Shown piece after piece: positions 44,060 through 52,052 of a stretch of 64,000 nt of DNA (the first letter of the stretch is position 1; each line of letters starts with the position of its first letter). A program made the translations under genes and the position numbers. The stretch is taken from NCBI RefSeq assembly GCF_017921975.2, contig NZ_JAGEMO020000001.1:496001-560000 (forward strand), in the 5' to 3' direction. The stretch comes from Hymenobacter terricola (lineage in GTDB: Bacteria; Bacteroidota; Bacteroidia; Cytophagales; Hymenobacteraceae). The notes beneath the pieces were generated by a model. The model did no database searches and was not told the DNA's origin. It saw nothing but the letters and a program-made list of their open reading frames with translations.

Positions 44060-44959
44060 TTATTTAATCATGTCTACTTCGGCCTTAATCATGGCATTGT
44101 AGCGCCGTCCCTGGCCGTTGGCCAACGTGAGGAGGTTCCAGCCCTTCCCGATGGTGTAGCTCCAGGTGCGGCTTTCCTTGTATTCAAAGGTGGGACGCAT
44201 AATCTGGCCGTAGGGCGTGTAGTTGTCCATGAAGTTGGTGGTGTAGAACTTGTCGCCGCCCACAATCCATTCCATGGCCACGAAGAAGCCTTCTTCCGGT
44301 GCGGGAATGTTGTACGTGCTCAAATCGATGGTGTACCATTCGCCGCCACGCGAGGCCGACACGACGACGTTTTCGGTGAGCAAGTCGGTGTTCGGCGCGT
44401 TGTAATTGCCGTCAGCCTTATAAATCCGGACGCGGAAGGGCTCGCGGGGAAAGCCGTTTTCACCGATGTAGAAAGACACGGTGCGCACGTTGCCGAGCTT
44501 TTTTTGTTTATCGTTTTTCACGAAAAAAGCATATTGACTGCCGGGCAAGCCCTGAATCATGCCTTCGCCAGGGTTATTGGACTTCGACCCTAGCTCCAGG
44601 TTCTTGAGCTTGCCGCCTTTAACTGTCACATTGCCCAGTTCAATCACCCGTTTTTTCAGTTCGACAATCAGGTCTTCCGTGCTGCCGCGCTTGATAAATA
44701 CGGCGCTGCGTTCGTAGCCTAATGTCATGACAATCAGGGAGTCCTGGCTTGTCTTTTCCAGGCCAGCTAGCTGAAAATAACCATATTCATTTGTGAGGGC
44801 ACCAGTGCCTTCTTCCCGTAAGCCAATAGAGGCAAACGGCACCGGGTCCTTGGTTTTAGCATCCACGACGCGGCCGGTAATGCGGTTTTCCTGCGCCCAG
44901 CTTAGCGCCGGCAACAGCAACATAACCCATAGAGCGAGAAAAGGTAAGCGTTTCATCAT
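44060..44959 (-). CDS. Carboxypeptidase-regulatory-like secreted protein (copy 1)
   Basis: 299 aa from ATG 44959 (or 44956). A signal peptide ending SWAQ is followed by a CarboxypepD_reg-like Ig-type domain (ITGRVVDAKTKDPVPFASIGL ... TNEYGYFQL) and a C-terminal beta-rich domain: GLPGSQYAFFVKND, VSFYIGENGFPREPFRVRIY, TENVVVSASRGGEWYTIDLS, GFFVAMEWIV and SYTIGKGWNLLTL. It is closely similar to the product of 47640-48539. The same C-terminal domain occurs in many Bacteroidota proteins with unknown role, probably at the cell surface. Tail-to-tail with hydrolase copy 1, but separated by two terminators. Confidence 0.82.
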   Translation of the reverse strand: MMKRLPFLALWVMLLLPALSWAQENRITGRVVDAKTKDPVPFASIGLREEGTGALTNEYGYFQLAGLEKTSQDSLIVMTLGYERSAVFIKRGSTEDLIVELKKRVIELGNVTVKGGKLKNLELGSKSNNPGEGMIQGLPGSQYAFFVKNDKQKKLGNVRTVSFYIGENGFPREPFRVRIYKADGNYNAPNTDLLTENVVVSASRGGEWYTIDLSTYNIPAPEEGFFVAMEWIVGGDKFYTTNFMDNYTPYGQIMRPTFEYKESRTWSYTIGKGWNLLTLANGQGRRYNAMIKAEVDMIK

Positions 44960-45247
44960 CGCCAAAAATAATATAATGGATGGTTGACTGGCAAATTTAC
45001 AAATTCCGAGTCATACAATCGTTATTGTTATCTAGTGAGCGCAATATCGAGCCGGCTTAATGCAAATTAATTTCGGCCGCGTAACGTGGCCGAAGTGGGT
45101 TTATTGCTGTTAAAATAGGTTCCGGGCTGCTTTGGCCGGGTCGTTTGGGCGCTATTTATAAAAATATCCGATTCTAAAAAAAATAACATAGCTGGCGATT
45201 TTACGTATCAGAGCAGATTACAATTCTTGTACTAACCTCTCATATTC

Positions 45248-45868
45248 ATGAAAAAATCCATTTTTTCACTTTTGGCTGCCGCCTCTATGCTTGCCAGCTG
45301 CGACAACCTGAAGAAGCCTGAAACCAAAGACCAGCCCCAGGAAGCAACCGCCGATACGGCCGTAGTATACCGCGATGGTAAAACAGTTGGCGCCGCTGCT
45401 GACCAGGCCGCTACCGCCGCCGCCGATGCCTGGGACCTGACCAAAGCCAAACTGGCCGATGTGAAATTTAAGGAAATCACCCTGCCAGGGGTGCGCGTGC
45501 GCGGCGACAGCACCTACAACGTGTACAGCATCGACGAAGCCGTGTTGTTCGACACCGACAAGGCCGACATCAAGCCCAGCGCCGCCGAAACGCTGAAGCA
45601 GATTACCAGTTCTATTGGCCAACGCTATGCTGCCAACCAGGTGCGGGTGATGGGCTTTGCCGATTCGCGCGGTGATAAAGGGTATAATAAAGACCTCAGC
45701 GGGAAGCGCGCCGAAGCCGTAAAAAACTATTTGGTAGCCAATGGAAACATCGCGGCTGCCCGCGTAAGCGTGGAACCAATGGGCGAAGCCATGCCCGTGG
45801 CGTCAAACGCGACCGCGGCTGGCCGCCAGGAAAACCGGCGGGTAGAAATCGCGGTGCGCACCAAGTAA
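45248..45868 (+). CDS. OmpA-family lipoprotein
   Basis: 206 aa with a lipoprotein signal (Cys18 in SMLASCDN), a flexible acidic linker and an OmpA C-terminal peptidoglycan-binding domain: EAVLFDTDKADIKPSAAETL, VMGFADSRGDKGYNKDLSGKRAEAVKNYL and RQENRRVEIAV. It probably tethers the outer membrane to the cell wall. It sits between the two copies of the duplicated hydrolase/CarboxypepD_reg pair and is itself single. The 288-bp upstream region is AT-rich without a clear promoter match. Confidence 0.93.
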   Translation: MKKSIFSLLAAASMLASCDNLKKPETKDQPQEATADTAVVYRDGKTVGAAADQAATAAADAWDLTKAKLADVKFKEITLPGVRVRGDSTYNVYSIDEAVLFDTDKADIKPSAAETLKQITSSIGQRYAANQVRVMGFADSRGDKGYNKDLSGKRAEAVKNYLVANGNIAAARVSVEPMGEAMPVASNATAAGRQENRRVEIAVRTK

Positions 45869-45929
45869 AGGAGCGGACCCCCACAGCCCGCGGTTGGAAC
45901 TGTTCCGGGCTGGTGCTGATACGAATGAC

Positions 45930-45968
45930 AAAAAGAACCCCTGCCCATGGTTGCAGGGGTTTCTTTTT
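45930..45968 (+). terminator. Terminator of the OmpA gene
   Basis: AAAAGAACCCCTGC pairs with GCAGGGGTTTCTTTT (one-base bulge), loop CCATGGTT, then a T-run. The stretch from here to 46218 has no supported gene. Confidence 0.85.
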
Positions 45969-46218
45969 GCCCCATTGCATCGGCTTCCTTGTGGCTTCAG
46001 TTTGCCCAAGGTGTGGGCTTCGAAAACCAAAGGTGCTTTGGGGTGAGCGATTGCCAGTAAGTGATAATATAATAATCAGGCCTGTGTCATGATTGGTTAT
46101 CTGCAACTTAGCGCTACTACTGGACAATTGCCCTGCTAAAGAAATTATTGTCAATTTACTATATGCGGCCTGCAAATACTTATCTTTCGGGTCCCATAAA
46201 TGGAATTTAATTACCGGC

Positions 46219-47631
46219 ATGATGAGGAGATGTGTACTTTGGGTTCTTCTGCTGTCGTACCTGTTCAGCAATGATAACGTTTGGGCGGGTGCCTGCTCAT
46301 CGACTGAGGAGGTGCTGCCGCTGGGAGGGTTATGGAAAGGGGAATTGACCGTATTGGGCGGGCAGTTGGACCTGACCATCAGCGTGGTGCTACTGGCGGA
46401 TGGGAAATATTTCGCGGCGCTTGACGTGCCGGCCCAGAAGGTCAGCCGCATGCCGACAGAAGTTACCGTGCGCGGCGACTCAGTGCTGCTGTGGATGCCA
46501 GCGGCTGGTAGCCACTATGCGGCGCATTTCGATGCCGCCAAGCACGAGTTAAGTGGCATATGGACCCAGGCCGGGGTGAAATCGCCGGTGCTGTTGCGGT
46601 ATTCGCCCATGCCCGCCGCGAGCGGGCCCGGCACGCGCCTGGCGCCCCCTTATCGCGAAGAAGAAGTTGTGTTCAATAACCCTACTTCACGGCTGAATTT
46701 GGGCGGTACCCTGACCGTGCCCGCCGGCCCGGGGCCATTTCCCGCCGTGGTGCTGGTGAGCGACCTGGGCGCGCAGGACCGCGACGGCACCGTGGGCGAC
46801 TTCCATTTGATGGGCTCCCTGGCCGACTATCTCACCCGCCGCGGCATTGCCGTGCTCCGGTACGACGACCGCGGCGTGGGCCAGTCGGGCGGCAGCACGG
46901 CCTCGGCCACCACCGCCGTGCTGGTGAGCGACGTGCAGGCGGCGCTGAATTTTCTGCGGGCCCGGCTTGAAATCAACATTGGCCACATCGGCGTAATAGG
47001 CCACGGCGAGGGTGCCAACGTGGCCTTGCTGGCGGCGGGCCAGCCACTGCCGCCCGCTTTTGTGGTTTCGCTGGCAGGCTATGGCCTGACGGGTGAGCAA
47101 ACGCTTTTGCAGCAGCAAGTGGCGCAGCAGCGGGCCAGGAAGGAGGACCCCGTGGTGGTGCAGGCCGCATACGAGCGCCAGCGCACCATGTACGACATCA
47201 TTCGCCAGACCAATCCGCCCCAGGCCCAGGCCATTGTGAGTAACATGTTGCGTCAGGACCAGCCGGGCCTCGACCCGCAAGCGGCCCAAGCGGCGGCCAT
47301 CCAACTGCTCACGCCCTGGCGGCGCTATTTTCTGACTTTCGACCCTTTGGCTGACCTCGACCAGGTGCGTTGCCCGGTGCTCCTGCTTAGCGGCACCGAA
47401 GACACGGAGGCCCCGATAGATTTGCACCAGACGGCCCTGGAAAAGGAGCTAAGAAGCGTCAACCACAGCACGACGGCCCGGCGACTGCCCGGCGTTAACC
47501 ACTTATTGCAGCCGCCTAAAACGGAGTGGACGCTGATGAATGGCGAGATGAAGCCGTTGATTTCGCCGGTTGCTCAGGAAACCATTCGGGAATGGATTAC
47601 CGGGCTGTGGGTGAAAAATACTCCGCGATAA
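46219..47631 (+). CDS. Alpha/beta hydrolase-fold protein lacking the nucleophilic serine (copy 2)
   Basis: 470 aa from ATG 46219 (signal peptide MMRRCVLWVLLLSYLF, ending at VWAG). Same two-domain layout as the product of 42368: LGGLWKGELTVLGGQLDL, then VLVSDLGAQDRDGTVGDF, LADYLTRRGIAVLRYDDRGVGQSGG. The elbow reads GHGEGA with Gly263 instead of Ser, while Asp (SGTEDTEAP) and His (GVNHLLQP) stay. The longer frame to 46093 is rejected because it buries the signal peptide. It ends only 8 bp from the convergent copy-2 partner gene, with no terminator between. Confidence 0.84.
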   Translation: MMRRCVLWVLLLSYLFSNDNVWAGACSSTEEVLPLGGLWKGELTVLGGQLDLTISVVLLADGKYFAALDVPAQKVSRMPTEVTVRGDSVLLWMPAAGSHYAAHFDAAKHELSGIWTQAGVKSPVLLRYSPMPAASGPGTRLAPPYREEEVVFNNPTSRLNLGGTLTVPAGPGPFPAVVLVSDLGAQDRDGTVGDFHLMGSLADYLTRRGIAVLRYDDRGVGQSGGSTASATTAVLVSDVQAALNFLRARLEINIGHIGVIGHGEGANVALLAAGQPLPPAFVVSLAGYGLTGEQTLLQQQVAQQRARKEDPVVVQAAYERQRTMYDIIRQTNPPQAQAIVSNMLRQDQPGLDPQAAQAAAIQLLTPWRRYFLTFDPLADLDQVRCPVLLLSGTEDTEAPIDLHQTALEKELRSVNHSTTARRLPGVNHLLQPPKTEWTLMNGEMKPLISPVAQETIREWITGLWVKNTPR

Positions 47632-47639
47632 CCGGCGAT

Positions 47640-48539
47640 TTATTTAATCATGTCTACCTCGGCCTTAATCATGGCGTTGTAGCGCAGGCCCTGGCTGTTG
47701 GCGGCCGTGATGAGGCTCCAGCCCTTGCCAATGGAGTAGTTCCAGGTGCGGCTTTCCTTGAATTCGAAGGTGGGGCGCATAATCTGGCCGTAGGGCGTGT
47801 AGTCGTCCATGAAGTTGGTGGCGAAAAACTTGTCGCCGCTCACTACCCATTCCATAGCCACGAAGAAGCCTTCCTCCGGCGCGACGATGTTGTACGGCGT
47901 GAGGTCGACGGTGTACCACTGGCCGCCTTGTGGCGCCGACACGACGACGTTTTCGGTGAGCAAGTCGGTGTTCGGCGCGTTGTAGTTGCCGTCGGCTTTG
48001 TAGAGGCGCACGCGGAAGGGCTCGCGGGGAAAGCCGTTTTCGCCGATGTAGAACGACACGGTGCGCACGTTGCCGAGGCGCTTATTCTTGTCGTTTTTGA
48101 CGAAAAAAGCATATTGACTGCCGGGCAAGCCCTGAATCATGCCTTCGCCGGGGGCGTTGGAACGCGCGCCAAGACCGAGGTTTTTAATTTTTCCAGCTTT
48201 TACCACCACATTGCCCAACTCGACGGCCCGCTTGGGTACTTCAATGGTGAGATTGGGCACCGCGGTACCGCGCTTTACCAGCACGGCCCGGCGCGCGTAG
48301 CCGAGGGCGACGACGACGAGCGAGTCATCGGCATTTTTGGTGGGCGCGGGCACAATAAACTGGCCATGCTCGTTGCTAAGCGCGCCAATTTGCTCGTTTT
48401 TTAGGCCAATGGAGGTGAAAGGGAGCGGCTCTTTGGTGTCTTTGTCAACAATAACTCCCTTGATTTGAACCTGCTGGGCCCAACCGGAAGTTGCTGTGGC
48501 AACTATAAATAATGCTATGGAAAGTAGACGTGTACACAT
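47640..48539 (-). CDS. Carboxypeptidase-regulatory-like secreted protein (copy 2)
   Basis: 299 aa, signal peptide ending GWAQ, then IKGVIVDKDTKEPLPFTSIGL (regulatory-like domain) and the same C-terminal domain as copy 1 with long identical stretches (GEGMIQGLPGSQYAFFVKND, TVSFYIGENGFPREPFRVR). Sequence identity with copy 1 continues past the stop codon (GGCGATTTATTTAATCATG on the + strand in both), which shows a DNA-level duplication. It converges on hydrolase copy 2 with 8 bp between stops. Confidence 0.82.
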   Translation of the reverse strand: MCTRLLSIALFIVATATSGWAQQVQIKGVIVDKDTKEPLPFTSIGLKNEQIGALSNEHGQFIVPAPTKNADDSLVVVALGYARRAVLVKRGTAVPNLTIEVPKRAVELGNVVVKAGKIKNLGLGARSNAPGEGMIQGLPGSQYAFFVKNDKNKRLGNVRTVSFYIGENGFPREPFRVRLYKADGNYNAPNTDLLTENVVVSAPQGGQWYTVDLTPYNIVAPEEGFFVAMEWVVSGDKFFATNFMDDYTPYGQIMRPTFEFKESRTWNYSIGKGWSLITAANSQGLRYNAMIKAEVDMIK

Positions 48540-48714
48540 AGGAAGAGGGATAGAACGAACAAAATTACAAATTCCCGGACGGAAAGTTATTAGAAAATAT
48601 TAGCAGATACAATCTTCGGCCTCAAGGGCCGGTGCGGATTCCCTGCGCAAGCGCCTTGAGGCGGCCTGGGCCGCACAAGAAAAAAGAGCGATGGCCGAAA
48701 AGCTTTTGGTAGTG

Positions 48715-48722
48715 TACCTTTG
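48715..48722 (+). promoter_or_regulatory. Possible -7 element for feoAB
   Basis: TACCTTTG is an exact TAnnTTTG match, about 42 bp before the GTG start of feoA. No good -33 TTG is found at the right distance, so it stays tentative. The rest of the gap 48540-48714 has nothing I can name. Confidence 0.4.
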
Positions 48723-48763
48723 TTTGTATTCTTTCTAAATAAGCTTCTCACCCCTTCCAACTC

Positions 48764-49042
48764 GTGTCTTTATTCCGCCGTTCTTCGCAAATTATTGCCG
48801 CTGGGGTTGCCGCCCGACGCTCGGCCAAGGACTTGCGCGTGGGCGAAACCGGCACCATCTGCTGCCTGGAAGACCCCGAAATGGCGCTTAAGCTGCTGGA
48901 AATGGGCTGTGTACCGGGGGTGAAGGTGCGGCTGAGCGGCCGGGCGCCCTTCGGCGACCCGCTGATGCTGGTGCTCGGCGACCAGGAATACACGCTGTCG
49001 GTACGGGCCAGCGAAGCGGCCACCATTTTGCTGAAAGAATAG
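48764..49042 (+). CDS. feoA: FeoA ferrous iron transport accessory protein
   Basis: 92-aa SH3-like protein: DLRVGETGTICCLEDPEMALKLLEMGCVPGVKVRLSG in the family pattern (shown here over two runs), ending RASEAATILLKE. It aids the FeoB transporter. There is no ATG; GTG at 48764 gives the only sensible start. It lies 9 bp before feoB. Confidence 0.93.
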   Translation: MSLFRRSSQIIAAGVAARRSAKDLRVGETGTICCLEDPEMALKLLEMGCVPGVKVRLSGRAPFGDPLMLVLGDQEYTLSVRASEAATILLKE

Positions 49043-49051
49043 GCGCAACTG

Positions 49052-51220
49052 ATGGCGGCAATCGTGAGTAATTCGGCGACGGCGGTGCCTCTCGCACCGC
49101 AAACTGGCCCGGCGACCGGCCCCCGGCCCTTGCGCATTGCCCTGATTGGTAACCCCAACAGCGGCAAAACTTCATTATTTAATCAACTGACCGGGCTCAA
49201 CCAAAAGGTTGGAAACTTCCCGGGGGTGACCGTGGACCGCAAGTCGGGGTTTGCGCAGCTGACGCCAGCGCAACGAGCCGAAATCGTGGATTTGCCGGGT
49301 ACGTACTCGCTCTACCCTAAAAGCCTGGATGAGAAAGTAATAACGGACTTGCTCTACGACCGGGCCGCCCCCAGCTACCCCGATTTTGTGGTGGTGACCG
49401 TGGATGCCAGCAACCTGCGGCGCAGCCTGCTGCTGTTTACTCAGCTGGGCGACTTGGGGCTGCCCGCCGTGCTGGCCCTGAACATGATGGACGTGGCCGA
49501 GCGCCACGGCGTCAATATTGACCTGCCGGCGCTGGAGCGGGAACTGGGCGTGCCCATTATTCCAATGAATGCCCGCAATGGCATTGGCATCGCCGCCCTT
49601 AAAATTGTGATGGCGCAACGACTGGATGCGCCGCCCGTGCGCTTCTGGCAACCCGACGAAAAGCTGCTGCCGCTGGTGCGGCAAATTCGCTACTACTTCG
49701 ACCTGCACAACGACTACCTGGCGCTGCACTACGCCCAGCAGTACCGCCACATTAGTTTTCTGAGTGCCGATGACAAAGCGCATTTGCAGGAACTGACCCA
49801 GCAATACGGCTTCGATGCCACGGCCCAGCAAGCGGCCGAAACCATTGGCCGCTACGACCGCATCAACGAAATTCTGCTGGAAACGGTGACGGTGGTGCGC
49901 ACCGAAACCCGCGAGCCGGTTTCCAACCGCATTGATAAAGTGCTGACCCACCGGGTGGGCGGCTACCTCATTTTTCTGGCCATTCTGTTCCTGTTGTTTC
50001 AGGCCATTTTTGCCTGGGCACAGTACCCCATGGACTGGATTGACCAGGGGATTTCGGCGCTGAGTGCGGCCATTCAGGCCAACTTTTCGGGGCCGCTGGT
50101 GCGGCTGCTCACGGAGGGCGTCCTGGCCGGCCTGGGCGGGGTGCTGATATTCATTCCGCAGATTGCCTTACTCTTCGGCTTCCTGGCGGTGCTGGAGGAA
50201 ACGGGCTATATGGCTCGCGTTACTTTCTTGATGGACAAGTTAATGCGGCCATTTGGGCTGAGCGGAAAGAGCGTGGTGCCGCTGATTTCGGGGTTGGCCT
50301 GCGCGGTGCCGGCTATTATGGGGGCGCGCACAATTGAGAGCTGGAAGGACCGGATGATTACGATTTTTGTGACGCCGCTCATGTCCTGCTCGGCGCGCAT
50401 TCCGGTGTACACGGTGCTGGTGGCGCTGGTGGTGCCCGACCAGGCGGCGTGGGGCATCTTCAACCTGCGCGGCGTGGCCCTGATGTCGCTGTACCTGCTG
50501 GGCTTGTTCTCGGCGCTGGGCTCGGCCTGGGTGCTGAAAAAGGTGCTGAAGGCGCGCGAGCGGAGCTATTTCATTATGGAATTCCCTGTGTACCAGTGGC
50601 CGCGCTGGAAGAACGTGGGCCTGACGATTTACCAGAAGGTGCAGGCGTTTGTTTTGCAGGCCGGCCGGGTAATTGTGGCTATTTCGGTGTTGCTGTGGGT
50701 GCTGGCCAGCTACGGGCCGGGCCAAAAGCAGGAGGCGGCCGAAGCACAGGTACGGCAGGAAGCCACCGCTCAGAACTGGGACGCGCCGGAAATCAGCCGC
50801 CGCGTGGCTTCGGCCCGGTTGGAGAATTCCTACGCGGGCTCGTTTGGGCACGCGCTGGAACCGGCCATCCGGCCGCTGGGGTACGACTGGAAGATTGGCA
50901 TCGCGCTGCTCACCTCATTTGCGGCGCGGGAAGTGTTTGTGGGCACTATTTCCACCATCTACAGCGTGGGGCAGGATGCTGATATGGGCACGCTGCAACA
51001 GAAGCTGAAGGCCGAGAAGGACGCGAATGGCCAGCCGTTCTTCACGCCGGCGCGGTCGTTTTCGCTGCTGGTGTTCTACGTGTTTGCCATGCAGTGCATG
51101 AGCACATTGGCCGTGACTTATCGCGAAACCAAAAGCTGGAAATGGCCGCTGGGGCAGCTGCTCTACATGACGGGGCTGGCGTATGTGGCCGCTTTTGTGG
51201 TGTACCAGGTGCTGGCGTAG
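49052..51220 (+). CDS. feoB: FeoB ferrous iron transporter
   Basis: 722-aa inner membrane Fe(II) uptake protein. The N-terminal G domain has G1 GNPNSGKT (residues 33-40), G2 in VTVDRKSG, G3 DLPGTYSL and G4 NMMD. A helical domain follows, then two Gate regions of the membrane part (FGLSGKSVVPLISGLACAVPAIM, and FAAREVFVGTISTIY), with cysteine in the first (LACAVPA). Length is normal for a FeoB without extra C-terminal domain. Co-transcribed with feoA. Confidence 0.97.
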   Translation: MAAIVSNSATAVPLAPQTGPATGPRPLRIALIGNPNSGKTSLFNQLTGLNQKVGNFPGVTVDRKSGFAQLTPAQRAEIVDLPGTYSLYPKSLDEKVITDLLYDRAAPSYPDFVVVTVDASNLRRSLLLFTQLGDLGLPAVLALNMMDVAERHGVNIDLPALERELGVPIIPMNARNGIGIAALKIVMAQRLDAPPVRFWQPDEKLLPLVRQIRYYFDLHNDYLALHYAQQYRHISFLSADDKAHLQELTQQYGFDATAQQAAETIGRYDRINEILLETVTVVRTETREPVSNRIDKVLTHRVGGYLIFLAILFLLFQAIFAWAQYPMDWIDQGISALSAAIQANFSGPLVRLLTEGVLAGLGGVLIFIPQIALLFGFLAVLEETGYMARVTFLMDKLMRPFGLSGKSVVPLISGLACAVPAIMGARTIESWKDRMITIFVTPLMSCSARIPVYTVLVALVVPDQAAWGIFNLRGVALMSLYLLGLFSALGSAWVLKKVLKARERSYFIMEFPVYQWPRWKNVGLTIYQKVQAFVLQAGRVIVAISVLLWVLASYGPGQKQEAAEAQVRQEATAQNWDAPEISRRVASARLENSYAGSFGHALEPAIRPLGYDWKIGIALLTSFAAREVFVGTISTIYSVGQDADMGTLQQKLKAEKDANGQPFFTPARSFSLLVFYVFAMQCMSTLAVTYRETKSWKWPLGQLLYMTGLAYVAAFVVYQVLA

Positions 51221-51281
51221 CGCGGGCCGTCCCGCGTCGGAACAGGTTCCGGCCACGGGTCGGCATCGGCCAGTGGGGCGG

Positions 51282-51680
51282 TCAAGGGGCGGGCGTGGGC
51301 AAGCTGCTGTTCCAGATGTCCTGATGCAGGTGCCACTGTCCTTGTTGCTCTTTCCAGACCACGAGGTACTTACCTTGGTCTACGGGCTGCAAATCGGGGC
51401 CAAGTAGCGTGTAATGACCCAGCTCGATGGCCGTGTCGGCCAGTTGCTCCACCTCCTGGGTTTGCAGCTTCACATGCTTAATGCCCATTTGCATGGCCCC
51501 CTGCCAGAAGGCCTGAATGCCCTCCGTACCTTGGATGGATTCCATTCCCGTGGGAAGCAGCACTGCCCCCGGCGTGTACAGGCTGGCCATCGCGGCGGCG
51601 TCACCCCGCTCAAAATTGGCTTCAAATTGGTCGTTGACGCGCCGGATTTCGGCCGTGACGTCGGTAGTGGTGGCGTGCAT
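51282..51680 (-). CDS. SnoaL/DUF4440-like NTF2-fold protein
   Basis: 132 aa of the NTF2-like cone fold: RRVNDQFEANFERGDAAAMASLYTPGAVLLPTG at the start and KYLVVWKEQQGQWHLHQDIWN at the end, as in the SgcJ/EcaC and DUF4440 groups. No signal peptide. Members range from isomerases to stress proteins of unknown role. It faces away from the efflux operon. Confidence 0.83.
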   Translation of the reverse strand: MHATTTDVTAEIRRVNDQFEANFERGDAAAMASLYTPGAVLLPTGMESIQGTEGIQAFWQGAMQMGIKHVKLQTQEVEQLADTAIELGHYTLLGPDLQPVDQGKYLVVWKEQQGQWHLHQDIWNSSLPTPAP

Positions 51681-51900
51681 AAGTGAAAAGGTTATGTGAA
51701 TGGTATGTGAAATATATGCATATTATTTTGTGATGAAAGCAGAGTTGATAATTGCTTCGCGGGGAGGCAAGGGCTGGGCGCGTTGTGGCCGCAACTCAGG
51801 TGGCTGAGTAGTCTTTGGCGGTAGTTAAGGCCCCGTGCCGCCATTGTGCCCCAACGGACTGGCAAGGCCAGTTTAACGGTGTGTCGTTTCTGGGCATGAG

Positions 51901-51937
51901 TTGTCCGGTTTGGGGCAAGACGTCCGGAACCGGACAG
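51901..51937. promoter_or_regulatory. Candidate enhancer (inverted repeats) for the efflux operon
   Basis: TGTCCGGTT (51902-51910) is repeated inverted as AACCGGACA (51928-51936), and the second site is itself an inverted repeat GTCCGG-AA-CCGGAC (51922-51935). This nested symmetry lies about 65-100 bp upstream of the sigma54-like promoter, the usual position of an activator binding site. The sigma54-dependent regulator at 58790 is the natural candidate to bind here. Confidence 0.55.
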
Positions 51938-52000
51938 TTTTTGCCATCGCTCAAATCGGGTTTTGAAGATAATTTATTAAAAATCAATGCATTATTAATC

Positions 52001-52016
52001 TGGCACACGGCTTGGC
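52001..52016 (+). promoter_or_regulatory. Sigma54-type promoter of the efflux operon
   Basis: TGGCACACGGCTTGGC matches the -24/-12 consensus TGGCACG-N4-TTGC except at two places (A for G at the end of the first block, G for C in TTGC). It ends about 37 bp before the start codon of the adaptor gene. Confidence 0.55.
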
Positions 52017-52052
52017 CTTCTGTGTAGAAACCTCCCTGATTTCTGCACGAAA

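Noticed and set aside
48540..48763. Riboswitch or Fur box upstream of feoAB
   Set aside because: No recognisable riboswitch fold and no 19-bp Fur-like palindrome could be found by eye.
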